Virus record (IMG/VR): IMGVR_UViG_3300032401_000043
Span: 1 to 33,756 of that record
From: a virus
DNA length: 33,756 nucleotides
Reading direction: 5' to 3' (one strand)
Shown here piece by piece: positions 11,833 through 18,452 of the stretch (position 1 is its first letter; every line of letters begins with the position of its first letter). The notes beneath the pieces are model-generated. The model did no database searches. It was not told where the DNA came from and saw only the letters and a list, made by a program, of their open reading frames with translations. The position numbers and the translations under genes were made by a program.

Positions 11833-11872
11833 ATGATGTTGGGAGAATATCCTAACATCATTTAATGTTTTA
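11833..11872 (+). terminator. Terminator after tRNA-Asp
   Basis: Eight-base stem ATGATGTT/AACATCAT with a partly paired loop, then a broken T-run. A second stem-loop (AAGATC/GATCTT with CCAAG/CTTGG) precedes it at about 11785-11827. Confidence 0.6.
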
Positions 11873-11886
11873 AATAGAAAATAAAT

Positions 11887-11917
11887 TTTGAAAATCAATT
11901 AAAAATACATATCTTCG
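11887..11917 (+). promoter_or_regulatory. Host-type promoter (TTTG / TATCTTCG)
   Basis: TTTG at 11887-11890 and TATCTTCG at 11910-11917, 19 bases apart, just before the small gene at 11934. Confidence 0.6.
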
Positions 11918-11933
11918 TAGAAACAAAAAAGAT

Positions 11934-12098
11934 ATGGAAAGATTTTCAATGAGACAGGTCATTATTAACAAGTTTGGTGAGACCGAGAAGAATGTAAAAA
12001 CAAGTAGATCAACAAAGAGATCTAATGACAAGATCAAGGATCAAGGTAAGTATATGGTTAAGATCGTTGATGGTGTTAAATATATGGTATTAAAATAA
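11934..12098 (+). CDS. Small basic hypothetical protein (54 aa)
   Basis: Starts MERFSMRQVIINKFGETEKN, highly charged and basic in the middle (TSRSTKRSNDKIKD), ends VKYMVLK. A host-type promoter directly precedes it and tRNA-like element E follows its stop by seven bases, so gene and element are probably co-transcribed. No family recognised. The basic patch would suit nucleic-acid binding, which is a guess. Confidence 0.6.
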   Translation: MERFSMRQVIINKFGETEKNVKTSRSTKRSNDKIKDQGKYMVKIVDGVKYMVLK

Positions 12099-12104
12099 CA
12101 AAAT

Positions 12105-12214
12105 AGTCAGGTGGCGGAATTGGTTATCGCACTCGGTGATCCCGAGTATCTATATCGACATAGATTACCCAAGTGAATAATGGCACTGTGCAGGTTCGAA
12201 TCCTGTCCTGACTA
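12105..12214 (+). ncRNA. tRNA-like element E
   Basis: Acceptor AGTCAGG/CCTGACT, D-arm GCG-GAATTGGTTAT-CGC, T-arm with TTCGAAT, discriminator A. Core helices match element D with compensating changes: ACTCGG/CCGAGT, ATCTAT/ATAGAT, AGTG-AATAATGG-CACT. The first could be read as an anticodon arm with GAT (Ile), but D has a longer loop at the same place, which argues against decoding. Confidence 0.65.
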
Positions 12215-12338
12215 CGAGGGGTGTTGGTATTCCTGACGGGTTTAGATGTGTTACTTCCCTTCCCACAACCAACAATACAATGGGATTAAGTAAGGCGCAA
12301 CTCTTTGGCAACGTTATCAGATTAAACAGTTGCATTTT
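12215..12338 (+). other. Noncoding structured spacer
   Basis: No gene. Helix TGTTGGT/ACCAACA (from 12222) and a GCAAC/GTTGC pair near the 3' end that leads into a short T-run before tRNA-Met. Confidence 0.4.
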
Positions 12339-12412
12339 GGACCTGTAACTCAGTTGGTTAGAGTGCAACACTCATAATGTTGAAGTCCCTGGTTCGAGTC
12401 CAGGCTGGTCCA
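12339..12412 (+). tRNA. tRNA-Met (CAT), elongator type
   Basis: Acceptor GGACCTG/CTGGTCC with one T-T mismatch, D-arm ACTCAGTTGGTTAGAGT, anticodon stem CAACA/TGTTG around CTCATAA (anticodon CAT), T-arm CCTGG/CCAGG with TTCGAGT, discriminator A. Lacks the three G-C initiator mark, so an elongator Met tRNA fits best. Last tRNA of the island. Confidence 0.9.
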
Positions 12413-12447
12413 CAATTTATTAAATAATATTTAAAAAACTTTATAAT

Positions 12448-13035
12448 ATGAAAAATTGTATCTTATTAGTTTTTATTTTTATTGTGAATTTTACATATTC
12501 ACAAAACGAAAAATTAAGTCCTGTTAAGGATTATGGGAAAATAATCGTATCTAACCCATCAGATTTGTTTATTGATAGTATGATTACTTTTGTTGGGATT
12601 GATATAGATCAACAAAAAACAACAGAGGAGTTTTTAATTCTTTTAAATGACTATAGGGGGTTTTATGGGTTATCTCCTGTAACTATGGATTCAAAATTAT
12701 CCATTGCCTCAGAAATTCAAGCGAAATACCAATCAGATAATCAAATTGTTACTCACAATAACCCAACTAATGGGTTTGAAACTCAAATTGATCGTATGAG
12801 ATATGTTGGGATCATTTTAGAAAATGGTATTAGTAGAGAGATTTGTAATGGTATTAAGAAAGAAAATGCTTTTTGTCGAAATAGAACAATTGCTCAAGAA
12901 TCTTTAGATAAATGGGCTCACAGTCCCCCACATAATGAAGCAATGTTATGGGTTGATGCAAAGATTGTTGGGATATCATTTAGTCAATCCACTAAAAACA
13001 AAGGTGAAGTATATGTAACGGTTTTATTTTTATAA
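12448..13035 (+). CDS. Secreted CAP/SCP domain protein (YkwD-like)
   Basis: 195 residues. Signal peptide of Bacteroidetes style (KNCILLVFIFIVNFTYSQ). The CAP domain begins near residue 60 (FLILLNDYRGFYGLSPVTMD) and shows the family order: long N-terminal helix with Leu-Asn-Arg, SIASEIQAKYQ, HNNPTNGF, then AQESLDKWAHSPPHNEAML with the conserved W-x-x-S-P-x-H, and a final strand (GEVYVTVLFL). Bacterial CAP proteins are secreted and often linked to cell-wall or membrane work. In this phage the gene heads a block of wall-active genes, so a part in host entry or lysis is plausible. It abuts the convergent gene at 13049. Confidence 0.8.
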   Translation: MKNCILLVFIFIVNFTYSQNEKLSPVKDYGKIIVSNPSDLFIDSMITFVGIDIDQQKTTEEFLILLNDYRGFYGLSPVTMDSKLSIASEIQAKYQSDNQIVTHNNPTNGFETQIDRMRYVGIILENGISREICNGIKKENAFCRNRTIAQESLDKWAHSPPHNEAMLWVDAKIVGISFSQSTKNKGEVYVTVLFL

Positions 13036-13048
13036 TAAAACCGTTTTT

Positions 13049-14263
13049 TTATCCCCCAAATGCTGGACAAATATCCAATCTTTTTTTAGTTCCTTCATTT
13101 GGTTTAAATAAAATACTTTTAAATCCACTTGTTGGTACTCTACCACCTGGAATGTTCTCAATCACATTAATTTCCATAGTATAGTTTTTTGATGTGATTG
13201 TTTGAAATTGTTTTTCTTCAGTAGGTAAATTACCCCATACTATTTGTAATTCTACATTAATTATACAATACTTATATTGTAAATAGTCGTTAATATTTGT
13301 GTGGGGAGTTTTAAAGGCGTTTCTTTTAGATTCGTCAGTTATTATGGTAATTCCATCACTTGTTAGTTGTAATGGTTTTGGTGGGTTTGGTCCTGATGTT
13401 CCATCACCATTCGTCCCACCTTTTAATGTTATTACGTTATCTGGTACAGAAATACCAAAACTTTCCAACCCTATTTTTAATTCATTTTTAACATTTTCCG
13501 CTCTTTCTTTTGATAGTTGTACCCAAGTTTTATTTGATGCGTTTCCTGTGTTTCTTAATCTAGAACTACTTGAAACAACATCCAATTTTGTACAAACAAC
13601 TGATCCATTTACAGATTTTGCAAAAGTTTGTAATTTTTGAGACTCTGAAAGCATCTTAGATATTTCGGACTTTATATATTCTGTTACGGTACTTTCGTTA
13701 TCAATATAAACATTTTTACCAACGTCTTTACTATTAAATTCTTTCAATAAAATAGTGGGTGGTGGAGGTTCGGTAAGATCTGGAGGTAACGCAACATTTT
13801 CGGTTGTCTTTGCACCTTCAATAAGATGGATATTAACGTCTTTTTTTCCTTTTTGAATTCTTTTACTTGCGGTTTCCAAATAAGAAACCCATTGATTTAA
13901 AAAAACTTTTCTTGATTCTTGAGTTAATTGTTGGTACCAAATCTCAGCATTTTCAGATTTATATGGTGATTTTGATAGACCCGTAATAAATGATGTGTAC
14001 TTATCACCAAACTCTGAGGTTAATTCGTTATATAGTTCAGAACTACCATTTTTAAGTTTTCTTGTAAAATTATTAACCGCAACTGCACCACCACCACCTT
14101 TAAGTAGGGTTACTTCTTCCAACGGTGGTAACATAACATCCCCCGTTTTACCTGAAAACCCCTGAGATACCGTTTGTTCTGTTATAGTTTTTTTTACTGA
14201 ACTATGCATCTCAAGAATTCTTAATTTTTCAGAATCATCAATGTCTAATATAAATCTTGCCAT
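13049..14263 (-). CDS. Putative virion protein with OmpA-like C-terminal domain
   Basis: 404 residues. Opens with IDDSEKLRILEMHSS, the same tag as the protein at 25581. A Thr/Pro-rich linker lies around residues 160-180 (LTEPPPPTILL). An OmpA-like peptidoglycan-binding domain follows from about residue 180: LDVVSSSSRLRNTGNAS and WVQLSKERAENVKNELK match the GHTDxxGs and LSxxRAxxV parts of OmpA_C, and DNVITLKGGTNGDGTSGPNP the end motif. The tag ends in I-L-E, a T4-type prohead cleavage pattern. It is transcribed toward the CAP gene and shares a divergent promoter region (14264-14324) with the SLT gene. Likely a wall-binding virion protein. Confidence 0.7.
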   Translation of the reverse strand: MARFILDIDDSEKLRILEMHSSVKKTITEQTVSQGFSGKTGDVMLPPLEEVTLLKGGGGAVAVNNFTRKLKNGSSELYNELTSEFGDKYTSFITGLSKSPYKSENAEIWYQQLTQESRKVFLNQWVSYLETASKRIQKGKKDVNIHLIEGAKTTENVALPPDLTEPPPPTILLKEFNSKDVGKNVYIDNESTVTEYIKSEISKMLSESQKLQTFAKSVNGSVVCTKLDVVSSSSRLRNTGNASNKTWVQLSKERAENVKNELKIGLESFGISVPDNVITLKGGTNGDGTSGPNPPKPLQLTSDGITIITDESKRNAFKTPHTNINDYLQYKYCIINVELQIVWGNLPTEEKQFQTITSKNYTMEINVIENIPGGRVPTSGFKSILFKPNEGTKKRLDICPAFGG

Positions 14264-14298
14264 ATGTGATAAATATTTATTAAAAAATTTTTTAATAA

Positions 14299-14307
14299 AT
14301 ATTTATA
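14299..14307 (+). promoter_or_regulatory. Divergent late-type promoter elements
   Basis: ATATTTATA on the plus strand here, and AATATTTATC on the minus strand just left of it (about 14267-14277), serve the two divergent genes at 14325 and 14263. Confidence 0.5.
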
Positions 14308-14324
14308 TTAATAATATATTGGTT

Positions 14325-15089
14325 ATGAAAAAAAAGATTATGATAACAGAAGAGGAAGTTAAAAGTATTTTAAATAAACATAAAAATTTAAAAGAGTCAG
14401 TTGAGGTTACGGATGTGATAACTGATGATATCCCCTCTGACAGTAAAAATCTTAAAAAATTCATTGAGTTTTTAAATGGTAATGTTGATCTTGACGTTAT
14501 TTTAAATGACATAAAATTAATTGATGTTAAATTACTTGATGCGCCAAAAGACACCACAATTGATAGTGGTAGTAAAGTAACTGAAAAAGGTGGTAAATTA
14601 TTGAATAACCCTATTTTTAAGAAAAAATTAAGTGAAATATCTGACGCTATTAATATCTCAGAAAATTCTATAATAAAATTAATGAAGCATGAGTCGGGAT
14701 TAGATCCAACAATAAAGAATAGTATTGGGTGCGTTGGTTTAATACAATTTTGTCCTGGTGGAGGTATGCCAAAAACAATCAATGGTAAATCATATACATT
14801 AGATGAAATAAGATATGATTTAGAAGCTCAGATGGAAGGTATAAAACAATTTTGGTTGTCAGGATATGAAAAAGGTAAAATTAAAAAACCGGCAGATTTA
14901 TATATATACAACTTTTTCCCCGTTGCTGCAGGAAAACCTGACGATTTTATTATACAAGCAAAAGGTTTATCGGCAACAAAAGTTGCAAACGCAAACCCAA
15001 TATTCAATAGAGTTTTAGGTAGAGAAAAATCGGCACCATTGACTGTAGGATTATTAAATAAGTATTACCAAAAAACAGGGATGATTTAA
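14325..15089 (+). CDS. Lytic transglycosylase (SLT-like), putative virion enzyme
   Basis: 254 residues from the ATG at 14325; the upstream frame reaches 14241 but overlaps the promoter. N-terminal tag ITEEEVKSILNKHKNLKES ends in L-K-E. An acidic linker follows, then the lysozyme-like domain from about residue 110: IIKLMKHESGLDPTIKNSIG has the catalytic Glu in the usual ESG-x-x-P setting, followed by CVGLIQFCPGG (GLxQ motif), then ADLYIYNFFPVAAGK (the Y-N motif). It would cut peptidoglycan glycan strands, either during DNA entry or at release. The tag favours packaging in the particle. Strong domain call. Confidence 0.8.
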   Translation: MKKKIMITEEEVKSILNKHKNLKESVEVTDVITDDIPSDSKNLKKFIEFLNGNVDLDVILNDIKLIDVKLLDAPKDTTIDSGSKVTEKGGKLLNNPIFKKKLSEISDAINISENSIIKLMKHESGLDPTIKNSIGCVGLIQFCPGGGMPKTINGKSYTLDEIRYDLEAQMEGIKQFWLSGYEKGKIKKPADLYIYNFFPVAAGKPDDFIIQAKGLSATKVANANPIFNRVLGREKSAPLTVGLLNKYYQKTGMI

Positions 15090-15157
15090 AAAATAAATTA
15101 CGTAGAAATATGTAATCTGTTAATTTTTTTCAAACATTACAATACTTATATATTACA

Positions 15158-15772
15158 ATGTTTGAAAATATGATAGGAATACTAATTGCGTTTATCACAG
15201 GGGTTTTAGGGCCTATCATGATTATACTACTTAAAAATTATTTAAATAGAAATAAGAAAAAACCTGATATGGTTACAGAGACACTCAGAGTGAGTGAATT
15301 AATAACAACCAAAATCGAACATATGAGGGAAGAATTCCATGCAGATCGTGTATGGGTAACCCAATTCCATAATGGTGGTAATTTTTATCCAACAGGAAAA
15401 TCAATGGCAAAATTCTCAGTTATGTATGAAACAGTTAACCCTGGTGTTGGATCAATACAAACAAATTTTCACAATATCCCCGTAAATCTTTTTAGTAAAT
15501 CAATTAATCAATTATTGGTTAATGATGTTATAGAGATACCTGACTTCAAAGATGAAACAATCCCAACATTTGGACTTAAATACATTGCCGAAGATACAAA
15601 CTGTAAATCTGGATATCTATTCGCAATTAAAACAATTGATGGTAAATTCATTGGAACATTAGGGATGGATTATACAAAACGTAAAACAAAACTTGATATA
15701 GCAGCAATAAACCATATTATGGTTCATGCATCATCTCTTGGTGGTGTTCTTATGACACACTTATCAACTTAA
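15158..15772 (+). CDS. Membrane-anchored GAF-like domain protein
   Basis: 204 residues. One N-terminal membrane span (IGILIAFITGVLGPIMIILL), a short helical linker (MVTETLRVSELITTKIEHMR) and a GAF-like sensor or binding domain: FHADRVWVTQFHNGGNFYPT, SMAKFSVMYETVNPG, then GYLFAIKTIDGKFIGTLGMD. The pattern of central strands and the final helix (AAINHIMVHASSLGG) fits GAF folds. Proteins of this layout occur in T4-like environmental phages with no known role. It sits between two wall-lytic genes, so it may sense or regulate lysis; this is an inference. Confidence 0.6.
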   Translation: MFENMIGILIAFITGVLGPIMIILLKNYLNRNKKKPDMVTETLRVSELITTKIEHMREEFHADRVWVTQFHNGGNFYPTGKSMAKFSVMYETVNPGVGSIQTNFHNIPVNLFSKSINQLLVNDVIEIPDFKDETIPTFGLKYIAEDTNCKSGYLFAIKTIDGKFIGTLGMDYTKRKTKLDIAAINHIMVHASSLGGVLMTHLST

Positions 15773-15794
15773 TGTTGATATTTTAATATAATCA

Positions 15795-15804
15795 TATATT
15801 TATC
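15795..15804 (+). promoter_or_regulatory. Late-type promoter element TATATTTATC
   Basis: Five bases before the ATG at 15810; implies a very short or absent 5' leader. Confidence 0.5.
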
Positions 15805-15809
15805 TAATA

Positions 15810-16562
15810 ATGGAATTAAACGAAGCAAATACATATGATTTTCCTCAAGGATCTGTAGATTCTGGTAAGGTTGTTTTTGGCGGTACCAATAACAATTGGG
15901 GTGGATCAATGGAAAGAACTTTGGAAATTGCAAACTACGCTAAATCTTGTAGTGGTAAAAAGAACCCAATCTCATCACAAAAAAGATCTAGAGTAAAAAC
16001 CGCATCAGGAAATGTGTCTGATCACTATGAGGGTAATTTATCGGCATATGCGGTTGATCTACCAACAAAAGGTGAAAAAGGTGATGAATTACTTAAATGT
16101 ATAATGTCAAAATTTGATAATGGTAGTCATTCCGATTATACTGGTGGTAAATGGTTAAATGTTAATAAAGACGGATATAGATACCAATTTGGGTGGAAAG
16201 TTAAAGACCATTATGACCATATTCATGTAGGTGTTAAAAAAACAGGATCTAAAGACTCTGAAGAAGTAGTAAAAGAACTACCAAATAAAGAAACAGTTAA
16301 ATTGGTTAAGTTTGATGAAAAATCAAAAGTGAACTTAAATAAGTTAATTGATAAAATGAGGTCTAAGGGAATATTAGACCCTATTGCCGAAATTAAAAAA
16401 TGGTTGGGATCAACAACTAAGACCAATAAGTTTATGACATTTAAGGATCTACTTAATTCAGACGAATATAAGGCAATATTAAAACATTTAAATACGGAAG
16501 AATATATCCATATGAATGAGGAGGTGGATAGAATTAAAGATATTATGAAAAAAATCATCTAA
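15810..16562 (+). CDS. M15-type peptidase domain protein (putative endolysin)
   Basis: 250 residues. The metal-binding pattern of M15 / D,D-carboxypeptidase-like enzymes is visible: VSDHYEGNLSAYAVDLPTKG (H and D ligands) and VKDHYDHIHVGVK (the closing H-x-H). The domain covers about residues 15-150; a C-terminal helical tail (EEVVKELPNKETV to RIKDIMKKII) follows and could bind a partner or the virion. It should cleave peptide stems of the cell wall. Next to the SLT and GAF-like genes, it forms a lysis or entry cluster. No signal peptide, so export would need a holin or packaging. Confidence 0.78.
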   Translation: MELNEANTYDFPQGSVDSGKVVFGGTNNNWGGSMERTLEIANYAKSCSGKKNPISSQKRSRVKTASGNVSDHYEGNLSAYAVDLPTKGEKGDELLKCIMSKFDNGSHSDYTGGKWLNVNKDGYRYQFGWKVKDHYDHIHVGVKKTGSKDSEEVVKELPNKETVKLVKFDEKSKVNLNKLIDKMRSKGILDPIAEIKKWLGSTTKTNKFMTFKDLLNSDEYKAILKHLNTEEYIHMNEEVDRIKDIMKKII

Positions 16563-16567
16563 CCCCC

Positions 16568-16598
16568 TTGTTTAATCAAAACTAAAGACATATATTTG
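16568..16598 (+). promoter_or_regulatory. Host-type promoter (TTG / TATATTTG)
   Basis: TTG at 16568-16570 and TATATTTG at 16591-16598, followed by a TTGTTGT/ACAACACAA stem. First of two tandem promoters before the small gene at 16709. Confidence 0.6.
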
Positions 16599-16650
16599 TA
16601 TTGTTGTTAAGGTGTTCAACACAACACAACAAAAAAAAAGAAAAAAATAC

Positions 16651-16681
16651 TTGACAGATTAACTTAAAAGTATTAACTTTG
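16651..16681 (+). promoter_or_regulatory. Host-type promoter (TTGACA / TAACTTTG)
   Basis: TTGACA at 16651 and TAACTTTG at 16674-16681, 20-base gap. Reads the small gene at 16709. A near copy at 16877 reads the giant RNA. Confidence 0.7.
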
Positions 16682-16708
16682 TAAAACAAATTAAAAATCA
16701 TTCTTAAA

Positions 16709-16858
16709 ATGACAGAAGAAATCAACAAAGATATTGTTATGTATTCGTACTACGGATCTGACGGAAAAAAGTATTGGACCTCTAACCTTGAATTTGCAAG
16801 ATCAAGAGCGTCTTTTCACGGAAGTGAAGATGTTTACATCGAAACAACAAAAAATTAA
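16709..16858 (+). CDS. Small hypothetical protein (49 aa)
   Basis: Starts MTEEINKDIVMYSYYGSDGK, ends HGSEDVYIETTKN. Aromatic and strand-like, with no membrane segment. It has two host-type promoters in front, pointing to strong early expression, and is followed at once by the promoter of the large RNA. No family recognised. The clean frame and codon use support a real gene. Confidence 0.6.
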   Translation: MTEEINKDIVMYSYYGSDGKKYWTSNLEFARSRASFHGSEDVYIETTKN

Positions 16859-16876
16859 AAAAAGTTCATAAAGTAC

Positions 16877-16907
16877 TTGACAAAACAAAACAAATGTCGT
16901 AACTTTG
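16877..16907 (+). promoter_or_regulatory. Host-type promoter of the large RNA
   Basis: TTGACA at 16877 and TAACTTTG at 16900-16907. Transcription would start near 16912, ahead of a small hairpin (ATCGGA/TCCGAT) and the boxA site. Confidence 0.7.
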
Positions 16908-16935
16908 TAAAACAAAATCGGAAACGTCCGATAAC

Positions 16936-16944
16936 GTTCTTTGA
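16936..16944 (+). promoter_or_regulatory. boxA-like antitermination site before the large RNA
   Basis: GTTCTTTGA, the same nine bases as in front of the tRNA arrays and the tmRNA. Suggests the long noncoding transcript is protected from Rho like rRNA. Confidence 0.65.
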
Positions 16945-17833
16945 AAAATTAGATTATCCGTTCAGGAGTAAGTAATGAAACTGATAAAGATATTGGGCCG
17001 TGTATAGTCCATAAAATAAACTACGAAAGTAGGATAAAGTGAACCCTTAAGTGTGTTGGGTTTGCGGTTTAGGAAACTGAACTTGAGTACACAAGCGGGA
17101 TACCGTTTAATCTTTAGTACCGAGGTCAACGATGTAGGGAAAATGGTTAAATGATAAGGTGATGTGGGTCATCTTATTGCGATGGGAACATCTATAGGAA
17201 TAACTCGTAGGGATATTGCAAAAAATATGGTTATCCGATTATATTATTGCGTGTTTCAGTATCAGAGGGTACTTAAAACCGAAAGGTATGTTAGAGAACG
17301 GGTGGTGCCGTTACTAACCTTGACAATCTCCTACCAAGGGGTAAATCTCGAAGTAATCTTAAAATATCGAAATGGGGACATTTCACGAAGCAGTTTGGTA
17401 TTTCGTTGTTCAAAAGACAACGAATCTGAAAGACGGACCACTGCTTTGATCAATCCACAACACAAAAACTTTTATGGAAAAGGTAAAACTAAAACTAAAA
17501 AGCAAAAGTGTCCGTCAGGTAATAGTGAAAGGTGACTACATAGTAATGAGCCGTTCATTGCACAGAAAGATCGCAAGTCTGACTGTATTCTTACTAAAAA
17601 CCTCTATTCCCGCAAGGAAAAGTTGGGGAGGCATCCTCGAAGAGAGTTGAGTAATAAGAGAGTAACTAGTATCTCAAGGAGTGGTACACCTAAAAGACCG
17701 TCACTGAGGAATACTTCTCAAAAGGAAGTGGATACGAAGGGAAACAATAATCCTTCAAAAGATTCTCAACAAAAACTATAATCTCAGGTTTTTATTTTTT
17801 AGGTAAAACTTATTAAGTTAAAAAAATTAATTA
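16945..17833 (+). ncRNA. Large ornate structured RNA (about 0.85 kb, GOLLD/ROOL-like candidate)
   Basis: Over 850 bases with no believable gene, its own promoter, boxA and terminator. Many perfect hairpins: CTAC-GAAA-GTAG (17021-17032), ATAAGGTGA/TCATCTTAT (17154-17177), GATG-GGAA-CATC (17181-17192), ACC-GAAA-GGT (17278-17287), GTTAG/CTAAC with inner AACGG/CCGTT (17290-17318), GAAATG-GGGA-CATTTC (17369-17384), TTCGTTGT/ACAACGAA (17402-17424), long-range GACGGAC/GTCCGTC (17432-17438 with 17510-17516), ACTTC/GAAGT (17713-17729). Four of these have GNRA-type loops. Size, phage setting and nearby tRNA genes recall GOLLD RNAs; identity is not proven. An open frame at 17164-17535 is rejected, since it cuts across these helices. 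Confidence 0.75.
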
Positions 17834-17861
17834 GGGACGATGTGAATCGATCCCTTTTTTT
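17834..17861 (+). terminator. Terminator of the large RNA
   Basis: GGGA-C-GAT / ATC-GA-TCCC stem-loop followed by T7. Confidence 0.75.
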
Positions 17862-17864
17862 GTG

Positions 17865-17936
17865 CTCAAAACAATAATAATCTCACAACTCAAAACAATA
17901 ATAATCGCACAACACAAAACAATAATTTTAACGCAT
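17865..17936. repeat. Three tandem 24-base repeats
   Basis: Units at 17865, 17889 and 17913 share CTCAAAACAATAATAATC then CACAA; the third is diverged. They lie between the two terminators that face each other at the ends of the large RNA and the tmRNA. Confidence 0.6.
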
Positions 17937-17963
17937 AAAAAAACCCCATCTGTGGAGATGGGG
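17937..17963 (-). terminator. Terminator of tmRNA
   Basis: On the minus strand CCCCATC/GATGGGG with a T7 run, nine bases past the tmRNA 3' end. Confidence 0.85.
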
Positions 17964-17973
17964 AGTTACTAAG

Positions 17974-18365
17974 TGGAGGTGGAGCGACTCGAACGCTCGT
18001 CCAAAACATCCCGTAAAACAAGGACTACACGTTTAGGTTGGTATTTTCTAACACCCCAAAATATTTGATTTTTCACACCGATCAATAAACGGTGACAGTT
18101 ATTACGGGGAACCATACCCGTTTTGTTTCTTTTTGGGTAGATACTACACCCTTTATCACTTCTGTTCCTAAGCGTATGTGAACCGGCTTGCGTTTCCGTT
18201 ACTTATTAAGCTACAGATACTTCAGAAGTACGGACTAATCCAATAACTTCCATTTTCGATAATACGTCGCCGATTGTTTTTCTGAATCAGTTTTTAAGGA
18301 GATTAATTCAGTCCCCACGTGCCCTTTATTTTCAGCCGACATCTGTCAAATCCAAAAACACCCCC
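17974..18365 (-). ncRNA. ssrA: tmRNA (transfer-messenger RNA)
   Basis: Read on the minus strand it begins GGGGGTGTTTTTGGATTTGA, the tmRNA 5' signature, and ends with T-arm GAGCG-TTCGAGT-CGCTC and acceptor CACCTCC-A, which pairs with GGGGGTG. Length about 392 bases, normal for one-piece tmRNA. CCA is not encoded. The tag frame (18271 down to 18206) starts at a GGC resume codon after AACAATC, opens G-D-V-L-S-K, ends T-S-E-V-S-V-A and is followed by two TAA stops. Bacteroidetes host tags end in ALAA, so this tag differs. It would rescue stalled ribosomes and label the products. It has its own promoter and boxA. Confidence 0.9.
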
Positions 18366-18370
18366 ATAAA

Positions 18371-18379
18371 TCAAAGAAC
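18371..18379 (-). promoter_or_regulatory. boxA-like site before tmRNA
   Basis: GTTCTTTGA on the minus strand, five bases upstream of the tmRNA 5' end and downstream of its promoter. Confidence 0.65.
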
Positions 18380-18396
18380 TTTCGTTTCTATAAATA

Positions 18397-18426
18397 CAAA
18401 GATAATACAAAAACTCAATATTCCAA
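18397..18426 (-). promoter_or_regulatory. Host-type promoter of tmRNA
   Basis: On the minus strand TTG (18426-18424) and TATCTTTG (18404-18397), 19 bases apart. It overlaps the upstream region of the divergent gene at 18453. Confidence 0.65.
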
Positions 18427-18434
18427 CTATTATT

Positions 18435-18444
18435 GATATTTATT
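18435..18444 (+). promoter_or_regulatory. Late-type promoter element GATATTTATT
   Basis: Eight bases before the ATG at 18453. Confidence 0.45.
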
Positions 18445-18452
18445 ATTAATAT

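Noticed and set aside
12105-12214. Element E as a normal tRNA-Ile (GAT)
   Set aside because: A GAT loop can be drawn, but the sister element D has a larger loop at the same place and the variable region holds two more conserved helices; decoding is unlikely.
4843-12338. Group I introns in the long spacers between tRNA genes
   Set aside because: I looked for exon halves that would join into a tRNA or protein and for the conserved group I core; the tRNA genes are intact and no split exon pair was found.
17164-17535. 123-codon open frame inside the large noncoding region
   Set aside because: It runs across several perfect hairpins with GNRA loops, its product looks like random basic sequence, and the base composition differs from the real genes. 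Better explained as chance within a structured RNA.
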